From: JBBSDP01 sp963754335
GTDB lineage: Bacteria; Planctomycetota; Phycisphaerae; Tepidisphaerales; Tepidisphaeraceae
DNA length: 64,000 nucleotides
Direction: 5' to 3'
NCBI GenBank assembly: GCA_963754335.1
Contig: CAVWFQ010000005.1
Span: 1,364,001-1,428,000 of the forward strand
Each line of letters begins with the position of its first letter. Within the stretch, counting starts at the first letter, position 1. Shown one piece after another: positions 38,260 to 48,405 of the stretch. The translations under genes and the position numbers were made by a program. The notes under the pieces are model-generated. The model saw only the letters and a program-made list of their open reading frames with translations, did no database searches and was not told where the DNA came from.

Positions 38260-39063
38260 ATGAAGTTGCGCCGCACACGGGGATTTACCCTGGTGGAGTT
38301 GTTGGTCGTCATCGGCATCATCGCCGTGCTGGTGGCGATTTTGCTGCCCGCCATGTCCATAGCGCGATCGCAGCTGCGATACGCGATCTGCCAGAGCAAT
38401 CTTCGGCAATTGTCGGCGGCAATGCTTATGTACGCCGCGGACAACGACGGATGGGTTCCCGTCTGGAACTGGGAGTTTCCTGATCCGTCGTACGGAAGCC
38501 CGAACCAAGGATCAAATTTCACCGGCAGCATGAACGAGACCAATTCTTTCGAGAAGGGGTTGATCTGGAAATACACGGGCGATCGCAACATTTACGTCTG
38601 CCCGGAATATCCGTTTACTTTTGCGAAGGCAGGATTCAATCCACTCTGGGGGTTTCCGCCGCAATGGACCTATCAGGTAAACGGGACGCCCGGGTATTGT
38701 ATGGGATTGGGATCAATGCCCGGCCTTGTCACCAAGGTCGCTCGTGTTCGCCCCAGCGCGGAGCGCGTGTTTATGCTGATGGAGCAGGATATCTCCGACG
38801 ACGACGCCTGGGACAATGGGGTCACACTGAACGGCCCGACCGACTTCCCGGTTTCAGGCGCGGATTCGCTTGGTTCTTTCCACCATGGCGGGTCCAATCT
38901 TGCATTCTTTGACGGCCACGTTGAGTGGATTCTTCGCGGGGCGCCGGATGTGATTACCGGGCCAATCCCCACGCCCCCTCCGGGATCCTATTACGGTCGT
39001 GTCTCGACGGTCCAGGGCACAATCGATCTCTGGGGCGGGTACCTCTACGGTTACAAGTATTGA
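38260..39063 (+). CDS. Type II pseudopilin-like protein with H-X9-DG tail, paralogue 1
   Basis: A 267-residue protein starting MKLRRTRGFTLVELLVVIG: the prepilin cleavage/methylation motif G|FTLVE followed by a hydrophobic helix (residues 8-30). The C-terminal signature FHHGGSNLAFFDGHVEWI is the H-X9-DG motif, common and often amplified in Planctomycetota and their relatives. Middle cysteines (YVCPEY, PGYCMG) may form a disulfide. It is exported to the periplasm or outer surface by a type II-like machine that is not in the window. A second copy follows 141 bases later. Confidence 0.93.
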   Translation: MKLRRTRGFTLVELLVVIGIIAVLVAILLPAMSIARSQLRYAICQSNLRQLSAAMLMYAADNDGWVPVWNWEFPDPSYGSPNQGSNFTGSMNETNSFEKGLIWKYTGDRNIYVCPEYPFTFAKAGFNPLWGFPPQWTYQVNGTPGYCMGLGSMPGLVTKVARVRPSAERVFMLMEQDISDDDAWDNGVTLNGPTDFPVSGADSLGSFHHGGSNLAFFDGHVEWILRGAPDVITGPIPTPPPGSYYGRVSTVQGTIDLWGGYLYGYKY

Positions 39064-39204
39064 GCTCGGGCCTCGTCATGTCGTGCGCGGGTTTAATTTT
39101 CAGGATTAAGATATGCCCTGCGATCAATTGCCAAATAGTTTTGGCGGTTGTGGACGATGACTGTATACTCCGGGAATACGGATTTTCCCTGGAGCGAAGA
39201 AATC

Positions 39205-39969
39205 ATGACACGTCGTAAGACTGGCTTTACGCTGGTCGAATTGCTGGTCGTCGTCGGCATCATCAGCCTTCTCGTGGCGATGTTGCTTCCCGCGATGTCG
39301 GCCGCCCGCTCACAATTAAGGTATGCGGTCTGCCAGAGCAATTTTCGGCAGTTGTCTCAGGCGATGCTCATGTACGCCGCCGACAACGATGGGTGGGTTC
39401 CCGTCTGGAACTGGGAGTTCCCTGACCCCGAATACGGGAAGGGGAGTGGGACCAACGCTACCTTCAAGATGGATGACACCAACTTCGTCGAGAAGGGTTT
39501 GATCTGGAAATACACGGGCAATCGCGGAATATATGTCTGTCCTGAATACCCGCTCATCAATCAGAACAAAATCGGCACGCTGTATGGATTCCCGCCGCAA
39601 TGGACCTACCAGGTCAATGGCCAGCCCGGGTATTGCATGGGAACCGATCCGGTGACGGGCCAGATCCGGGTAGACGGATCGGTTACCAAAATCTCCCGCG
39701 TCCGCCCCAGCGCTGCCCGCGTGTTCATGCTGATGGAACAGGATATGATTGACTCCGCATGCTGGGATAACGGCGTTACGCTCGTCGGCCCGTCTTACAC
39801 GCCTGGGGACGATTCGCTGGGCGAATTTCACCACGGCGGTTCAAATCTGGCGTTCTTTGATGGTCACGTCGAATGGATCGGCCGTCAGGACTACCTCCGG
39901 CGGATTTCGACGGTTCAGGGCACATTGGATCTCTGGGGCGGTTACATCGGCTACGGCGGCTACTGGTAA
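39205..39969 (+). CDS. Type II pseudopilin-like protein with H-X9-DG tail, paralogue 2
   Basis: A 254-residue tandem duplicate of the preceding gene, starting MTRRKTGFTLVELLVVVGII. It shares long blocks with it: QLRYAVCQSNFRQLS, AADNDGWVPVWNWEFPDP, FPPQWTYQVNG, PGYCMG, RVFMLMEQDM and FHHGGSNLAFFDGHVEWI; the loops between differ. The start at 39205 is set by the GFTLVE motif. Both end in a Gly/Tyr-rich tail (DLWGGYIGYGGYW). Local duplication with loop divergence suggests selection on an exposed surface. Confidence 0.93.
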   Translation: MTRRKTGFTLVELLVVVGIISLLVAMLLPAMSAARSQLRYAVCQSNFRQLSQAMLMYAADNDGWVPVWNWEFPDPEYGKGSGTNATFKMDDTNFVEKGLIWKYTGNRGIYVCPEYPLINQNKIGTLYGFPPQWTYQVNGQPGYCMGTDPVTGQIRVDGSVTKISRVRPSAARVFMLMEQDMIDSACWDNGVTLVGPSYTPGDDSLGEFHHGGSNLAFFDGHVEWIGRQDYLRRISTVQGTLDLWGGYIGYGGYW

Positions 39970-39988
39970 AGGTCGCAATCGGAAATTC

Positions 39989-40744
39989 CTATTTCTCCGG
40001 CGGCGCCGGCAATTTCTCGCCGAGATGATGCGATAGCATCCACTTGTATAACTCCGGATTGGCGTACGAGCGCGTCCAGCAATCGTGACCGGCGTCGGGG
40101 TAGCGTGTGAATTTCACGTCGGCGTGAAGGGCCGTGAGCGCGTCGACCATTTCTTCGTCTTTCTGAATCGGCACTGATGTGTCCTTCTCCCCGTGAAACA
40201 CCCAGATGTGCAATTTTCGCATGCGCTCGGCGGTGGTGGGATCTCCGCCGCCGCACATCGGCACGATCGCCGCGAAGCGCTGCGGCTCCTTTGCGGCCAG
40301 CGCCCAAGTTCCGAATCCGCCCATGCTCAAGCCGGTCAGGTAAACGCGATTCGGATCGACGGCATAGGTGGAGATCACGTTATCGAGCAGGGCGCTGAGC
40401 ACATCGAGTTTCCACCAGGTCTCCGGCGGGCACTGCGGAGAGACTACGATGAACGGGAAATCCGGCTTCTGTTCGACGATCTTCGGCGGGCCGTTCTTCT
40501 TGACTAGATTGACGTCCGTCCCCCGCTCACCCGAGCCGTGCAGGAATAACATCGTCGGCCACTTTTTTGCAGGGTCTTTCCCGTAATCGGCGGGGAGAAA
40601 GAGGAGATAATCCATTTGCAGAACTGTCTCGCCGACCTTCTTTTCAAAATGTTGTGGCGTCTGCCCGGTCTGAACGTCAGCGGAGAAAACCGCGATCGGA
40701 AATAACATGAAGAGAATCGCGACGATTGGAGCTTGCTTCATCAC
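39989..40744 (-). CDS. Secreted alpha/beta-hydrolase (esterase, PHB-depolymerase-like)
   Basis: A 251-residue protein with a signal peptide (MMKQAPIVAILFMLFPIAVFSA). The alpha/beta-hydrolase triad is complete: nucleophile elbow GLSMGGFGT, Asp in VFHGEKDTSVP, and His in YPDAGHDCW; LFLHGSGERG forms the oxyanion side. Related proteins in polysaccharide-degrading bacteria are esterases of the feruloyl or acetyl xylan type. Substrate not known. A perfect 50-base palindrome lies 26 bases before its start. Confidence 0.9.
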   Translation of the reverse strand: MMKQAPIVAILFMLFPIAVFSADVQTGQTPQHFEKKVGETVLQMDYLLFLPADYGKDPAKKWPTMLFLHGSGERGTDVNLVKKNGPPKIVEQKPDFPFIVVSPQCPPETWWKLDVLSALLDNVISTYAVDPNRVYLTGLSMGGFGTWALAAKEPQRFAAIVPMCGGGDPTTAERMRKLHIWVFHGEKDTSVPIQKDEEMVDALTALHADVKFTRYPDAGHDCWTRSYANPELYKWMLSHHLGEKLPAPPEK

Positions 40745-40769
40745 TGGAAATCTCCTCTGGCATCGACGG

Positions 40770-40819
40770 TCACGCCGGGTCCTGTGGACCCGGATCCGGG
40801 TCCACAGGACCCGGCGTGA
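40770..40819. repeat. Perfect 50-base palindrome
   Basis: Each 25-base arm (TCACGCCGGGTCCTGTGGAC... and its exact reverse complement) meets at GGATCC with no spacer. It sits in the gap between murQ and the esterase gene on the same strand, 26 bases before the esterase ATG, and has no T run on either side. Confidence 0.95.
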
Positions 40820-40866
40820 AGGCTTCTAAAGGAATTCATTACTCTGATGAGATAGATGCGCGAAGA

Positions 40867-41832
40867 TCAGACGTTGTCGGGGTGCAATGCCCGTCGAAGT
40901 AGACCCTGGCATTGATCGAGAATGCCCGCGGCCTCCCCGGCCTCCACCTTGCGGGCATGCATGACCACCGCCAGCTTTACGTGGCCGCCGGCCCGCGTGA
41001 GCAATCGGGCGGCCGATTCTCGCGACAACCCGGTCAGTTCAGCGACGATCCGCGTCGCGCGGTCGCGCAGTTTCTCGTTGCTCGCCCGCACATCGACCAT
41101 CAGGTTTTCGTAGACCTTGCCAAGCTGAACCATCGCGACAGTCGTGATGGCATTCAGCACGAGCTTGGTCGCGGTCCCGGCCTTCAGCCGCGTCGAGCCG
41201 GTGACGACCTCGGGCCCGGTGATCGGGCGGATGACCACATCGGTCTTCGGCTCCCCTTCAACGGGCTGCACGCAGGAAAGAAAGACAGTTTTCGCGCCGC
41301 CCTCCGCGGCACGGCGAAGCGCGCCATGAACAAATGGCGTCGTCCCGCCGGCTGCGATCCCCAGGACTACGTCTGTGACTGCGACGTTTCGTTCATCGAT
41401 CGCCTTGGCGCCGCTATCTGCATGGTCCTCGGCCCCTTCCTGCGATTGAAACATCGCCCCCTGCCCGCCGGCGATGATTCCGAGGACCTGGGACGGATCG
41501 GTGCGAAAGGTGGGGGGGCACTCCGCCGCGTCGAGCACGCCGAGCCGGCCGCTCGTTCCAGCGCCGACGTAGATCAGCCGTCCGCCGCTTCGCAGCGCCG
41601 AGACGACCAACCCGATCGCGTTGGAAATCGATTGTCGTTCGCGTCCTACGGCGGCTACTGCAATCGCATCCTGCGCGTTCATCAGCGCGACGGCATCGTC
41701 GACGCTGAGTTCATCGAGCCGCATCGACTCGGCAAGGCGCATTTCGGTGAAAAGGTGCGAGCGATCGGATTGCACGGTACCAATGTAAGGTCGAGTTGTG
41801 CTTGCCGCTATCGCATGAAAGCCAACCGCCAT
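40867..41832 (-). CDS. murQ: N-acetylmuramic acid 6-phosphate etherase
   Basis: A 321-residue SIS-domain lyase that cleaves the lactyl ether of MurNAc 6-phosphate, recycling peptidoglycan sugar. Family signatures are LIYVGAGTSGRLGVLDAAEC and ASNEKLRDRATRIV; PPTFRTDP and IAAGGTTPFVHGAL lie between. The UBA-like C-terminal part is present. Its presence fits a cell wall with muramic acid in this organism. No MurNAc transporter or kinase is next to it. Confidence 0.95.
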   Translation of the reverse strand: MAVGFHAIAASTTRPYIGTVQSDRSHLFTEMRLAESMRLDELSVDDAVALMNAQDAIAVAAVGRERQSISNAIGLVVSALRSGGRLIYVGAGTSGRLGVLDAAECPPTFRTDPSQVLGIIAGGQGAMFQSQEGAEDHADSGAKAIDERNVAVTDVVLGIAAGGTTPFVHGALRRAAEGGAKTVFLSCVQPVEGEPKTDVVIRPITGPEVVTGSTRLKAGTATKLVLNAITTVAMVQLGKVYENLMVDVRASNEKLRDRATRIVAELTGLSRESAARLLTRAGGHVKLAVVMHARKVEAGEAAGILDQCQGLLRRALHPDNV

Positions 41833-41836
41833 TCCC

Positions 41837-41862
41837 GGTGGGTCAGATATTCTTGTCTGATT
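41837..41862 (+). repeat. Fragment of the compound repeat
   Basis: GGTGGGTCAGATATTCTTGT plus CTGATT matches the first palindrome module of the compound repeat with a few changes. The other modules are missing. It stands directly before the murQ start. Confidence 0.7.
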
Positions 41863-41987
41863 AACACTAATTTAATCGAGGAATTTTTCGCGGCACCGCG
41901 CGTACTATGCTGAAGCGTTGGAGCGATTCGCCTGGAATCCGGCACCTGACGACGAACAGCGGCTGGGGCAATTTGTTGGAGCCCGTA

Positions 41988-42443
41988 ATGCTGAGGAACG
42001 TCCTGCGGTCAATTGTCGTGAATGTGCCGGTCGAACAGGCCTATGCCATCTGGCAGGACTTTGCCAGCTACCCTAAATTTCTGTCTCACGTGCAGGAATT
42101 GCGCGTCCAGGGACGGCAAATGTTTTGGAAGGTCATGCAAGGGGGTGTTCACCGGCAGTGGGTCTTCCAAGTCGTTGAAATGACCGCCCCGCACCGCATC
42201 GCCTGGCACGCCTGCGACGGCCGGCACCACCGCACCGTCGTCACGCTCAAGCCGCTCGCCCGGGATCGGACCGAGGTGTCCCTGGGAGCGGAGTATGATG
42301 CGCCGGCCGGCGGACGCGACGACAAAGGGGAACGATTCGAACACTATCTCGATCGGTTTAAGATGCTCGCCGAAACAGGCGATGTATTCGAAGCCGCGTT
42401 CGCCGCGACCGATGAATCGGTTCCGAGGGAGGCGCTGTTGTGA
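41988..42443 (+). CDS. SRPBCC family protein
   Basis: From the ATG at 41988 (MLRNVLRSIVVNVPVEQAYA) the 151 residues form a START-like hydrophobic-pocket fold: VPVEQAYAIWQDFASYPKFL and a second half with RTVVTLKPLARDRTEVSLGAEYD. Related cyclase/dehydrase or coenzyme-Q-binding proteins bind lipids or aromatic ligands. The C-terminus HYLDRFKMLAETGD is the last helix. An upstream ATG at 41907 in the same frame is possible. Confidence 0.8.
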   Translation: MLRNVLRSIVVNVPVEQAYAIWQDFASYPKFLSHVQELRVQGRQMFWKVMQGGVHRQWVFQVVEMTAPHRIAWHACDGRHHRTVVTLKPLARDRTEVSLGAEYDAPAGGRDDKGERFEHYLDRFKMLAETGDVFEAAFAATDESVPREALL

Positions 42444-42453
42444 GCTGTCCCAT

Positions 42454-43088
42454 TTAAATCACGGCTTTTTCAGCTTGCACGGGCTTTGGATTGACGGGTG
42501 TTCCGCACTCGGGGCAACGACCAGGCGTTGCCCGGAGATCGTAGCCGCAGGAATAACAGACGCCGCAAACTTGCGCCTGCGACCCCGCCAGAACCTGAAA
42601 ACTACGAAGATAGGCAGCAGTCCGAGCAGCATCGTCGGAATCCAGAATGGGACGATGATGCCGTTAGAGGAGTTGACGAAGACGTTGTCGGAGGCGTTGT
42701 CGCGATGGAATCGAAGACGCGGGCCGAAGGCCGACTCATTTCTAAAGTACCCGGGCCACGGGTCCGGAAAACCTAATATGTCAGCGTTCGCCACGAGCGT
42801 GAATCGCATCCATCGTCCAAACTCCAGATCGTCGCGCGCAGAATCCCAGTGAACGTACTCCCGATCTTCCGGGAAACGGTAACGAAGAAGCGCAAGCGTA
42901 TAGCTCTCAAATTGAAATCCGCCGCTACCCACTTTCAAATTAAGTTGGCGGCTGAGGGTTGAATCGCGGTCGTGGAACCGCACCCATCCGAAATCGGCGT
43001 ACCAGCAGCTTCGCACCCAAAGTGCGATAATCGCCACGCAAAGCATTGTCGACGCCGCCGCCAGAATATTGAAAAGTCGACGACGCAT
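42454..43088 (-). CDS. Membrane protein with C-terminal zinc ribbon, one frameshift
   Basis: Two membrane helices, near residues 9-25 (NILAAASTMLCVAIIALWV) and 145-170 (IVPFWIPTMLLGLLPIFVVF), enclose an outer domain with GSGGFQFESYTLALLRY. Near 42565 the frame slips; one extra base restores GVCYSCGYDLRATPGRCPEC, a zinc ribbon of the type seen at 11181-12107 but at the other end of the protein, and the stop moves to 42454. Without the correction the tail is an arbitrary Ile/Ser stretch. Function unknown. Confidence 0.7.
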
Positions 43089-43110
43089 CGGGGGGACTGT
43101 ACTGCGCCGA

Positions 43111-43350
43111 TCAGACGGGGATTTGATCGGGGGTCAGCCAGACGACTTTGCCGTCGCGCCAGATAGGAACGGGGTTTCCGGCCCGTTTGTGTTGGAGCAA
43201 TGCTTCGCGAATACCCCGACTCACCGCGCGATCAATCGCCCGGCCATCGCGGAAGATCTCATCGATATTTTTCTCAGCCGCTTGGCTTGAGGGAACCTTG
43301 GACGAGGCTGAGGACTTCCTGCCAGGTTTTGCGGATGTAAACTTTCTCAT
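43111..43350 (-). CDS. Small partner protein of the zeta-like gene
   Basis: A 79-residue protein, MRKFTSAKPGRKSSASSK at the start, ending with AIDRAVSRGIREALLQHKRA and GNPVPIWRDGKVVWLTPDQI. The second half is a helix-turn-strand unit I have seen only next to zeta-like kinases in Cyanobacteria and Planctomycetota (inference from memory). The start at 43350 overlaps the zeta-like gene by 77 bases, unusually long, so the true start may lie further in. It is a candidate antitoxin or regulatory subunit. Confidence 0.6.
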   Translation of the reverse strand: MRKFTSAKPGRKSSASSKVPSSQAAEKNIDEIFRDGRAIDRAVSRGIREALLQHKRAGNPVPIWRDGKVVWLTPDQIPV

Positions 43351-43889
43351 TTTGATCCTTTCCGCCCGAGGCGACGAGGCGTCGCACCGCGGGGTCTGCA
43401 TTATTGTACCATCGCCACGACGTTGCCAGGGGCTGATAAAGCTCGAAAAAATTGCGGATTCCACCGTAGTATCGGCGTCGAATCGTTTCTTCCGGCACGT
43501 TGTGCCCGCCGGAACTGACGCGGGTCTTCACGCGTGCGACAGCGATATCGGGGGACGGCAACCACAAATAGATTAAGCGGAACGCATATCCTTCGGTTAA
43601 CAAGCTCTTGATCCACGGAGCGAAACTGCGGCTTGCTAACGTAGTCTCGAGGCAAAGCTCACGCGTTCGGAGGCCAATTCCCGAATCCGCTCAAGCATGA
43701 TCCGACCTGCGGTGAGCGCAACGGGTCAGGATTGAACTCGGATAAGCCTCGCGCGATCACATCAGCGTTCACAAATTCTCGAACGCTCAATGCGCCGCGC
43801 AATACGGTGGGCGCGGTGGTCGATTTGCCGGCGCCATTAGGTCCGCCAAATACGATCACATTCGGTTGCTCGCGTCCTTTCACTCCCAT
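43274..43889 (-). CDS. Zeta-toxin-like P-loop kinase, two frameshifts
   Basis: The start MGVKGREQPNVIVFGGPNGA leads to the Walker A loop GGPNGAGKST at about residues 14-23, followed by REFVNADVIARGLSEFNPD. Two one-base losses (near 43710 and 43640) split the middle; repair gives AGRIMLERIRELASERVSF, ETTLASRSFAPWIKSLLTEG, then IYLWLPSPDIAVARVKTRV and GGHNVPEETIRRRYYGGIRN. Asp in NADVIA and the Arg-rich late motif are as in zeta/PezT kinases, which phosphorylate UDP-sugars or other targets. About 205 residues. It overlaps the end of the isomerase gene by 10 bases and the small partner by 77. Confidence 0.8.
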
Positions 43890-45546
43890 CCCTTCCCATT
43901 CTTCTTCGTCCCGCACAGCGCGACGTGCATCCCCAGTGCGCTGGCCATTGCCGCTTTCGCGAGCAATACCTTGTCCGCTTCCTCCTCGCTGTTGGCGTAG
44001 GCGACCTGGATGTGATTGGCCTTGTGGCGGGCGATCATCTGGTCGCGGGTGACGCCGTAGGTCACGGCGTGCATGATCGGCCATTGTGAGGTCGTCGCGT
44101 CCCAACGGCGCTGCGTCTCGTCCATCGGCAGCTCCACCACGCCTGCACGGCCCAGGTCTATTTTCAGTTTTCCGTCGTCGATATAGATCCGGCTCCAGAC
44201 AATTTCGCCGGGGCGGCTGATGCCCTTGAGCGTGCCGCCGCCCAGTCGGAAATACATGGGCGGCTGCCGTTCGCTGGTTGCGCCGGCGTAACCGTTGATG
44301 AAGTGGGCCGGCGGAGCTGCCCCGGAAATCTCCAGCACCCAGACAAAGTCCGGCACGGTCCCGGAGCGGTCGCTGTCGCCCCAGCGGATATCGTGCAATG
44401 TCGTTTCCGGCGGCTGGCCCATTGCCTTGTGAACCCGCGCAGTCATCAGCGCGTCGAGGCCGGCGCATTCGTCCACTTCATTGAAGTGCGGCAGGGCTTC
44501 GCCATCGAAAAGAATCCGATTCCCGTCGCGCGACCGCACGGGAGGACGATCCGAATTGTTCAGCAGCCCTTCGGTCAGGTCGGAGGCGGGCAGAAGATCT
44601 TTGAGGCCCTGCTGATATTGAATGCCGATCGCCTGGCAGCCGAAGTCATCGGCGATGCGCACGGCGGCGATATAGGTCTTGCATTGGAGATGAATCTGTC
44701 GATCCGTCAGATCCTCTTCTTCGCTGGGGCCGGTCTTGAATCTCAAGCCGCGATCGGAAAGCCATTGTCTGACGGCTGACGCCTCATCATCGCCGACCTG
44801 TGTGGTTTCGTAGTAGAGCGCCGACTGGCTCAGGCGCTCCTTGTAAACTCCCAGCGGATTGAGCAGCTCGTCTGGGATGATGGCGTTGTACATCCCCATG
44901 CATCCCTCATCGAAAACACCGAGGATCGCCTTGGTGCGCTCGAGTTGCTCGGCCAGCGCCGTGCCGAGCTTTCGTTCGCCGGCGCCGCGCGCACGTTTTT
45001 CCACTTGGTGACGTGCGGCGTCTTGTGCTTGATGCGGCCGGTCTTGAGCCATGTGCCCAGCGCGTCGGTGAAGAAATCGTCGGCGAAGTTTTCGCTCCAG
45101 ATCGTCGAATAATTTACACCGGCTTTGGTGAGCGAGCCGTTGAGGTTCAGCATGCCGACTACGCCGGGCCATGTTCCGGACCAGTTGGCGCAGGTGAGGA
45201 TCGGGCCGCGGTGCGACAGCAGGCCGGGCAGAATGTGATGCGAATACTGCCAGACGGACTCGGCGACGATGAGCGGTGCGCGCGGATCCACGCCGCCGAA
45301 GACGGCGATCCCCTCCTTCTGCGACCCGATAAATCCATGCCGCTCCGATTCGCGATACGGGTGGGCGCGAATCAGCTCATATCCGCGCTCGGCCAGCGCG
45401 TGAGTCAACAATTCCTCCATCTTCGCCTGCTCCGGCCAGCAGCGCTGGTTGGCGGATTGCCTCAAGTCGCCGTTAGCGACGAGCTGAACCTGACGTTTCT
45501 TCAGCTTCGGCGGTTTGCGCGTTTGCGGAATGGCGTAGCCGGGCAT
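43880..45546 (-). CDS. L-fucose isomerase-like protein, one frameshift
   Basis: An approximately 555-residue protein starting MPGYAIPQTRKPPKLKKRQV. It has the N-terminal Rossmann part (VFGGVDPRAPLIVAESVWQY, HRGPILTCANWSGTWPGV) and the catalytic half (KAILGVFDEGCMGMYNAIIP with the metal-binding Glu, DIRWGDSD, IHVQ-like AYANSEEEAD). The family interconverts aldoses and ketoses using Mn2+. Near 45000 the frame breaks between KNVRA and AGERKLGTALAEQ. It is divergent from the glucoamylase operon across a 260-base gap, which should hold both promoters. Sugar specificity cannot be told. Confidence 0.82.
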
Positions 45547-45805
45547 CGTTTCGCTCCTTGGTAAGTTCCGCATCGTAACGAACCAAAGCGATGTAAGAAA
45601 AAAAGACAATAAATACGGAGTTTGGCTGTGCGACCACTTCACAGGCCAATTTAACACGGCGGAGAGCCGATGAGTCCGATTCCGACACCGGAATCCGAGG
45701 AGCTCTTCTCTCGGCGATGTCCATTTCGACTCCGTCATCACTTGCGCCGGCACGCGCAGTGCATCTTCGCGTCATAGTCATCCGCTTCGAAGGCGATTGG
45801 TATCC

Positions 45806-48405
45806 ATGAAAGAAATAGATGAACCCGTCGGCGTCACTCACACCGCTCCAGGACGTCCGGGCAATCAGGCGGCATGGGATCTTGCGGCCAAAAGCGGGGC
45901 AGGGCCTGCCATTTCAGATGCATCGCGCCTCTTGGTTCACGCTCGGCCGAGGCGCCATCAGCGAAGTCTTCTATCCTCGCGCCGATGACATCGCGCTACG
46001 TGACTCATTCTTGATCGTCACCGGGCCAGACGGGTTCTTTTCAGATGAACGATGGAATACCGAGTCGAGCACCTCCTATCTGGCGATAGACGGAATACCG
46101 GCGTTTCGAATCGAGAATCGGTGCGTTCTGGGAAGATATCAAGCTCATCAAGCAAGTCATTATCGATCCCTGTCGCGATGTGTTGCTGCAGCAGATTCGG
46201 TTCGAGCCATGGCAAAGCGCGGTGGAGAAATTTCGGCTCTTTGTTCTTCTTTCCCCGCGTTTGGGGAATCAGGGGTGCGACAATTCGGGATGGCTCGATT
46301 CCTTTCGCGGACGTCCGATGCTCCTTGCCCGAGGTGGATCGCGCTGCTCTGTGCGCGGCCACCTCCGCGGGTTGGATGCGGCGCTCGGTTGGATATGTCG
46401 GAATGTCGGACCCATGGCAGGACTTGCACGGACACGGCGGCATCACCCGAACTTTCGATCGAGCCGACCACGGGCATGCCGCCCTTGCCGGCGAAATTGA
46501 TCTGGTTCGATGCGTCTGCAATTTTGACCTGGCCCTTTCATTCGACGACACGCCCGAGGGAGCGGCGTTGAACGCGACATTATCGCCGCCGGCCGATCGA
46601 CAGCATTCGCCACGATTACGCGGAGGAATGGAATTCCTGGCTTCAAACGCCGAGCGACTCCAGGGAGAAGAACGCGGCGAATGGGCCGCTACGGAACTGG
46701 CTCTTCGAGAGAAGCCGGATCAATCGCGGCCCCGAGTGTGGCGCGAGGCCGATCGTGCGGCACGGAGCCTGTATCGCACCAGCCTCATGACCTTGCGAGT
46801 GCATCGCGCAGAAGCGATTTGCCGGAGGTGGCGTCGCGGCTCTCTCCGTTCCCTGGGGCGCATCTCGGCCGAAGGATACTGGGGGCTATCAATCGCCTGG
46901 GTGCGGGACCTGTCGAGGAAGCGTGCGGATTTCTCGCGGCAGGCAAGCGGGGAAAAACAGCGGAACGCGCTGGAGTATCTAAAGGCGACGCAGCTACCGG
47001 CCGGCGGTTGGCCACAGAATATGTGGCTCGACGGAGACGCCCTATGGCCATGGCGTACAGCTCGACGAGGCGTCCCTTCCTACTCTGCTGCTCGACTTGG
47101 GGGCGCGCGAAGGAGTTCTCGACTGAAGACGACGTGCGGGCCGCGTGGCCGATGGTCCGGCAGTCTTCGCGGTTTCTGATCGTCCGGGGCCCATCGACGG
47201 GACAGGACCGATGGGAGAACTCACACGGGGCTTTCTCCCTTCACGCTCGCCACTGAGGTCGCTGCGCTTGCTCATTGCCAGTCGTCTGGCCGAGCGGTTC
47301 GGCGACGCTGCGGCGGCCCGATACTTCCGTGAAACAGCGGACCTTTGGAATGACTTCATCGAGGAGATGGACCTACGTTCGCGGAACGGCGCTGGCAAGA
47401 CGCGCGTTGGCGTGGATGGATATTACATTCGCATCGCTCCATCGCCGGGAATGACCGCAATCGCCCAATCGGGCCCCATCCCCAGATCAACGAGGGCGAC
47501 GAAATTCGCGTGGACGAAGTCGTCAGTCCGGATGCTCTGGCGCTGGTGAGGTTTGGTCTGCGGGGTGCCGGCGATCCCCGAATTCTCAATACTTTAAAGG
47601 TGATCGACGCGATCAATCGGGTTGATACACCCGCCGGCCCCTGCTGGCATCGATATAACGGCGACTATTACGGCGAGCACGACGACGGCGAGCCCCTTCA
47701 CCGGTGAAAAAGACGAGAAGGCGGCGCATGGTTGCGCCTGGCCGTTGCTGACCGGCGAGCGCGGGCATTACGAGGTGGCCGCCGGCAATAACGACGCGGC
47801 TCTTCGAATGTTCGCGCGCCTTGAACGGCTTTGCCAGTCAGGCAGGCTTCCTCCCGGAACAGGTGTGGGATAGCGACGATCTTCCGGATCGCGCGATACC
47901 GCGGCAGGCCAACCGGATCGGCGATGCCGCTGGCCTGGACACATTCGGAGTATGTCCGGCTTCTGCGATCGATTCGCGATGGGCGGGTTTTTGATCTGCC
48001 GCGCGACGCCGCCGAGCGATAATGCAAAAAACCGCGTTGGCAGCCCGACTGGCGCTTTGGCGATTCGATCATCAAGACCGTCTCGTTTTCGCCCGGCGGC
48101 GATTCCGCGTTGAACTGCTCGCCCCTGCAATCGTTCACTTCAGCACCGATCGTTGGATAACGACTCAGGATCATCCGACACGCGACAGTGGGGTCGGCAT
48201 TCACAGTGTCGATCTTCCCACCGCCGGCATGGCTCAGGGAGAGCAACTTTGTTTCACGTTCCGCTGGCCCCAAGCCGGGAATCGGTGGGAGGGAAAGGAT
48301 TTCACACTCTCGGTCGACGATACGCCACGCGAAGAGGCATCGCCCGCTCGGCGACAGCGAAAGACCGGCGATACGAGCCGGTCCCCGGCGGAGATTCATC
48401 AATGA
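45806..48405 (+). CDS. GH15 glucoamylase-like protein, many frameshifts
   Basis: Bacterial glucoamylases remove glucose from the ends of alpha-glucans. Starting at MKEIDEPVGVTHTAPGRPG, the fragments give SRLLWFTLGRGAISEVFYPR-like text in the N-terminal beta domain, VGYVGMSDPWQDLHGHGGI, the late catalytic region HRYNGDYYGEHDDGEP, AWPLLTGERGHYEVAAG and HSEYVRLLRSIRDGRVFDLP. Order and spacing fit one enzyme of about 860 residues with a beta-rich C-terminal domain (about 48060-48405). The frame changes every 100-200 bases, so catalytic Glu residues cannot be counted with certainty. Its TGA overlaps the ATG of the next gene by four bases, marking the first gene of a coupled operon. Confidence 0.8.
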
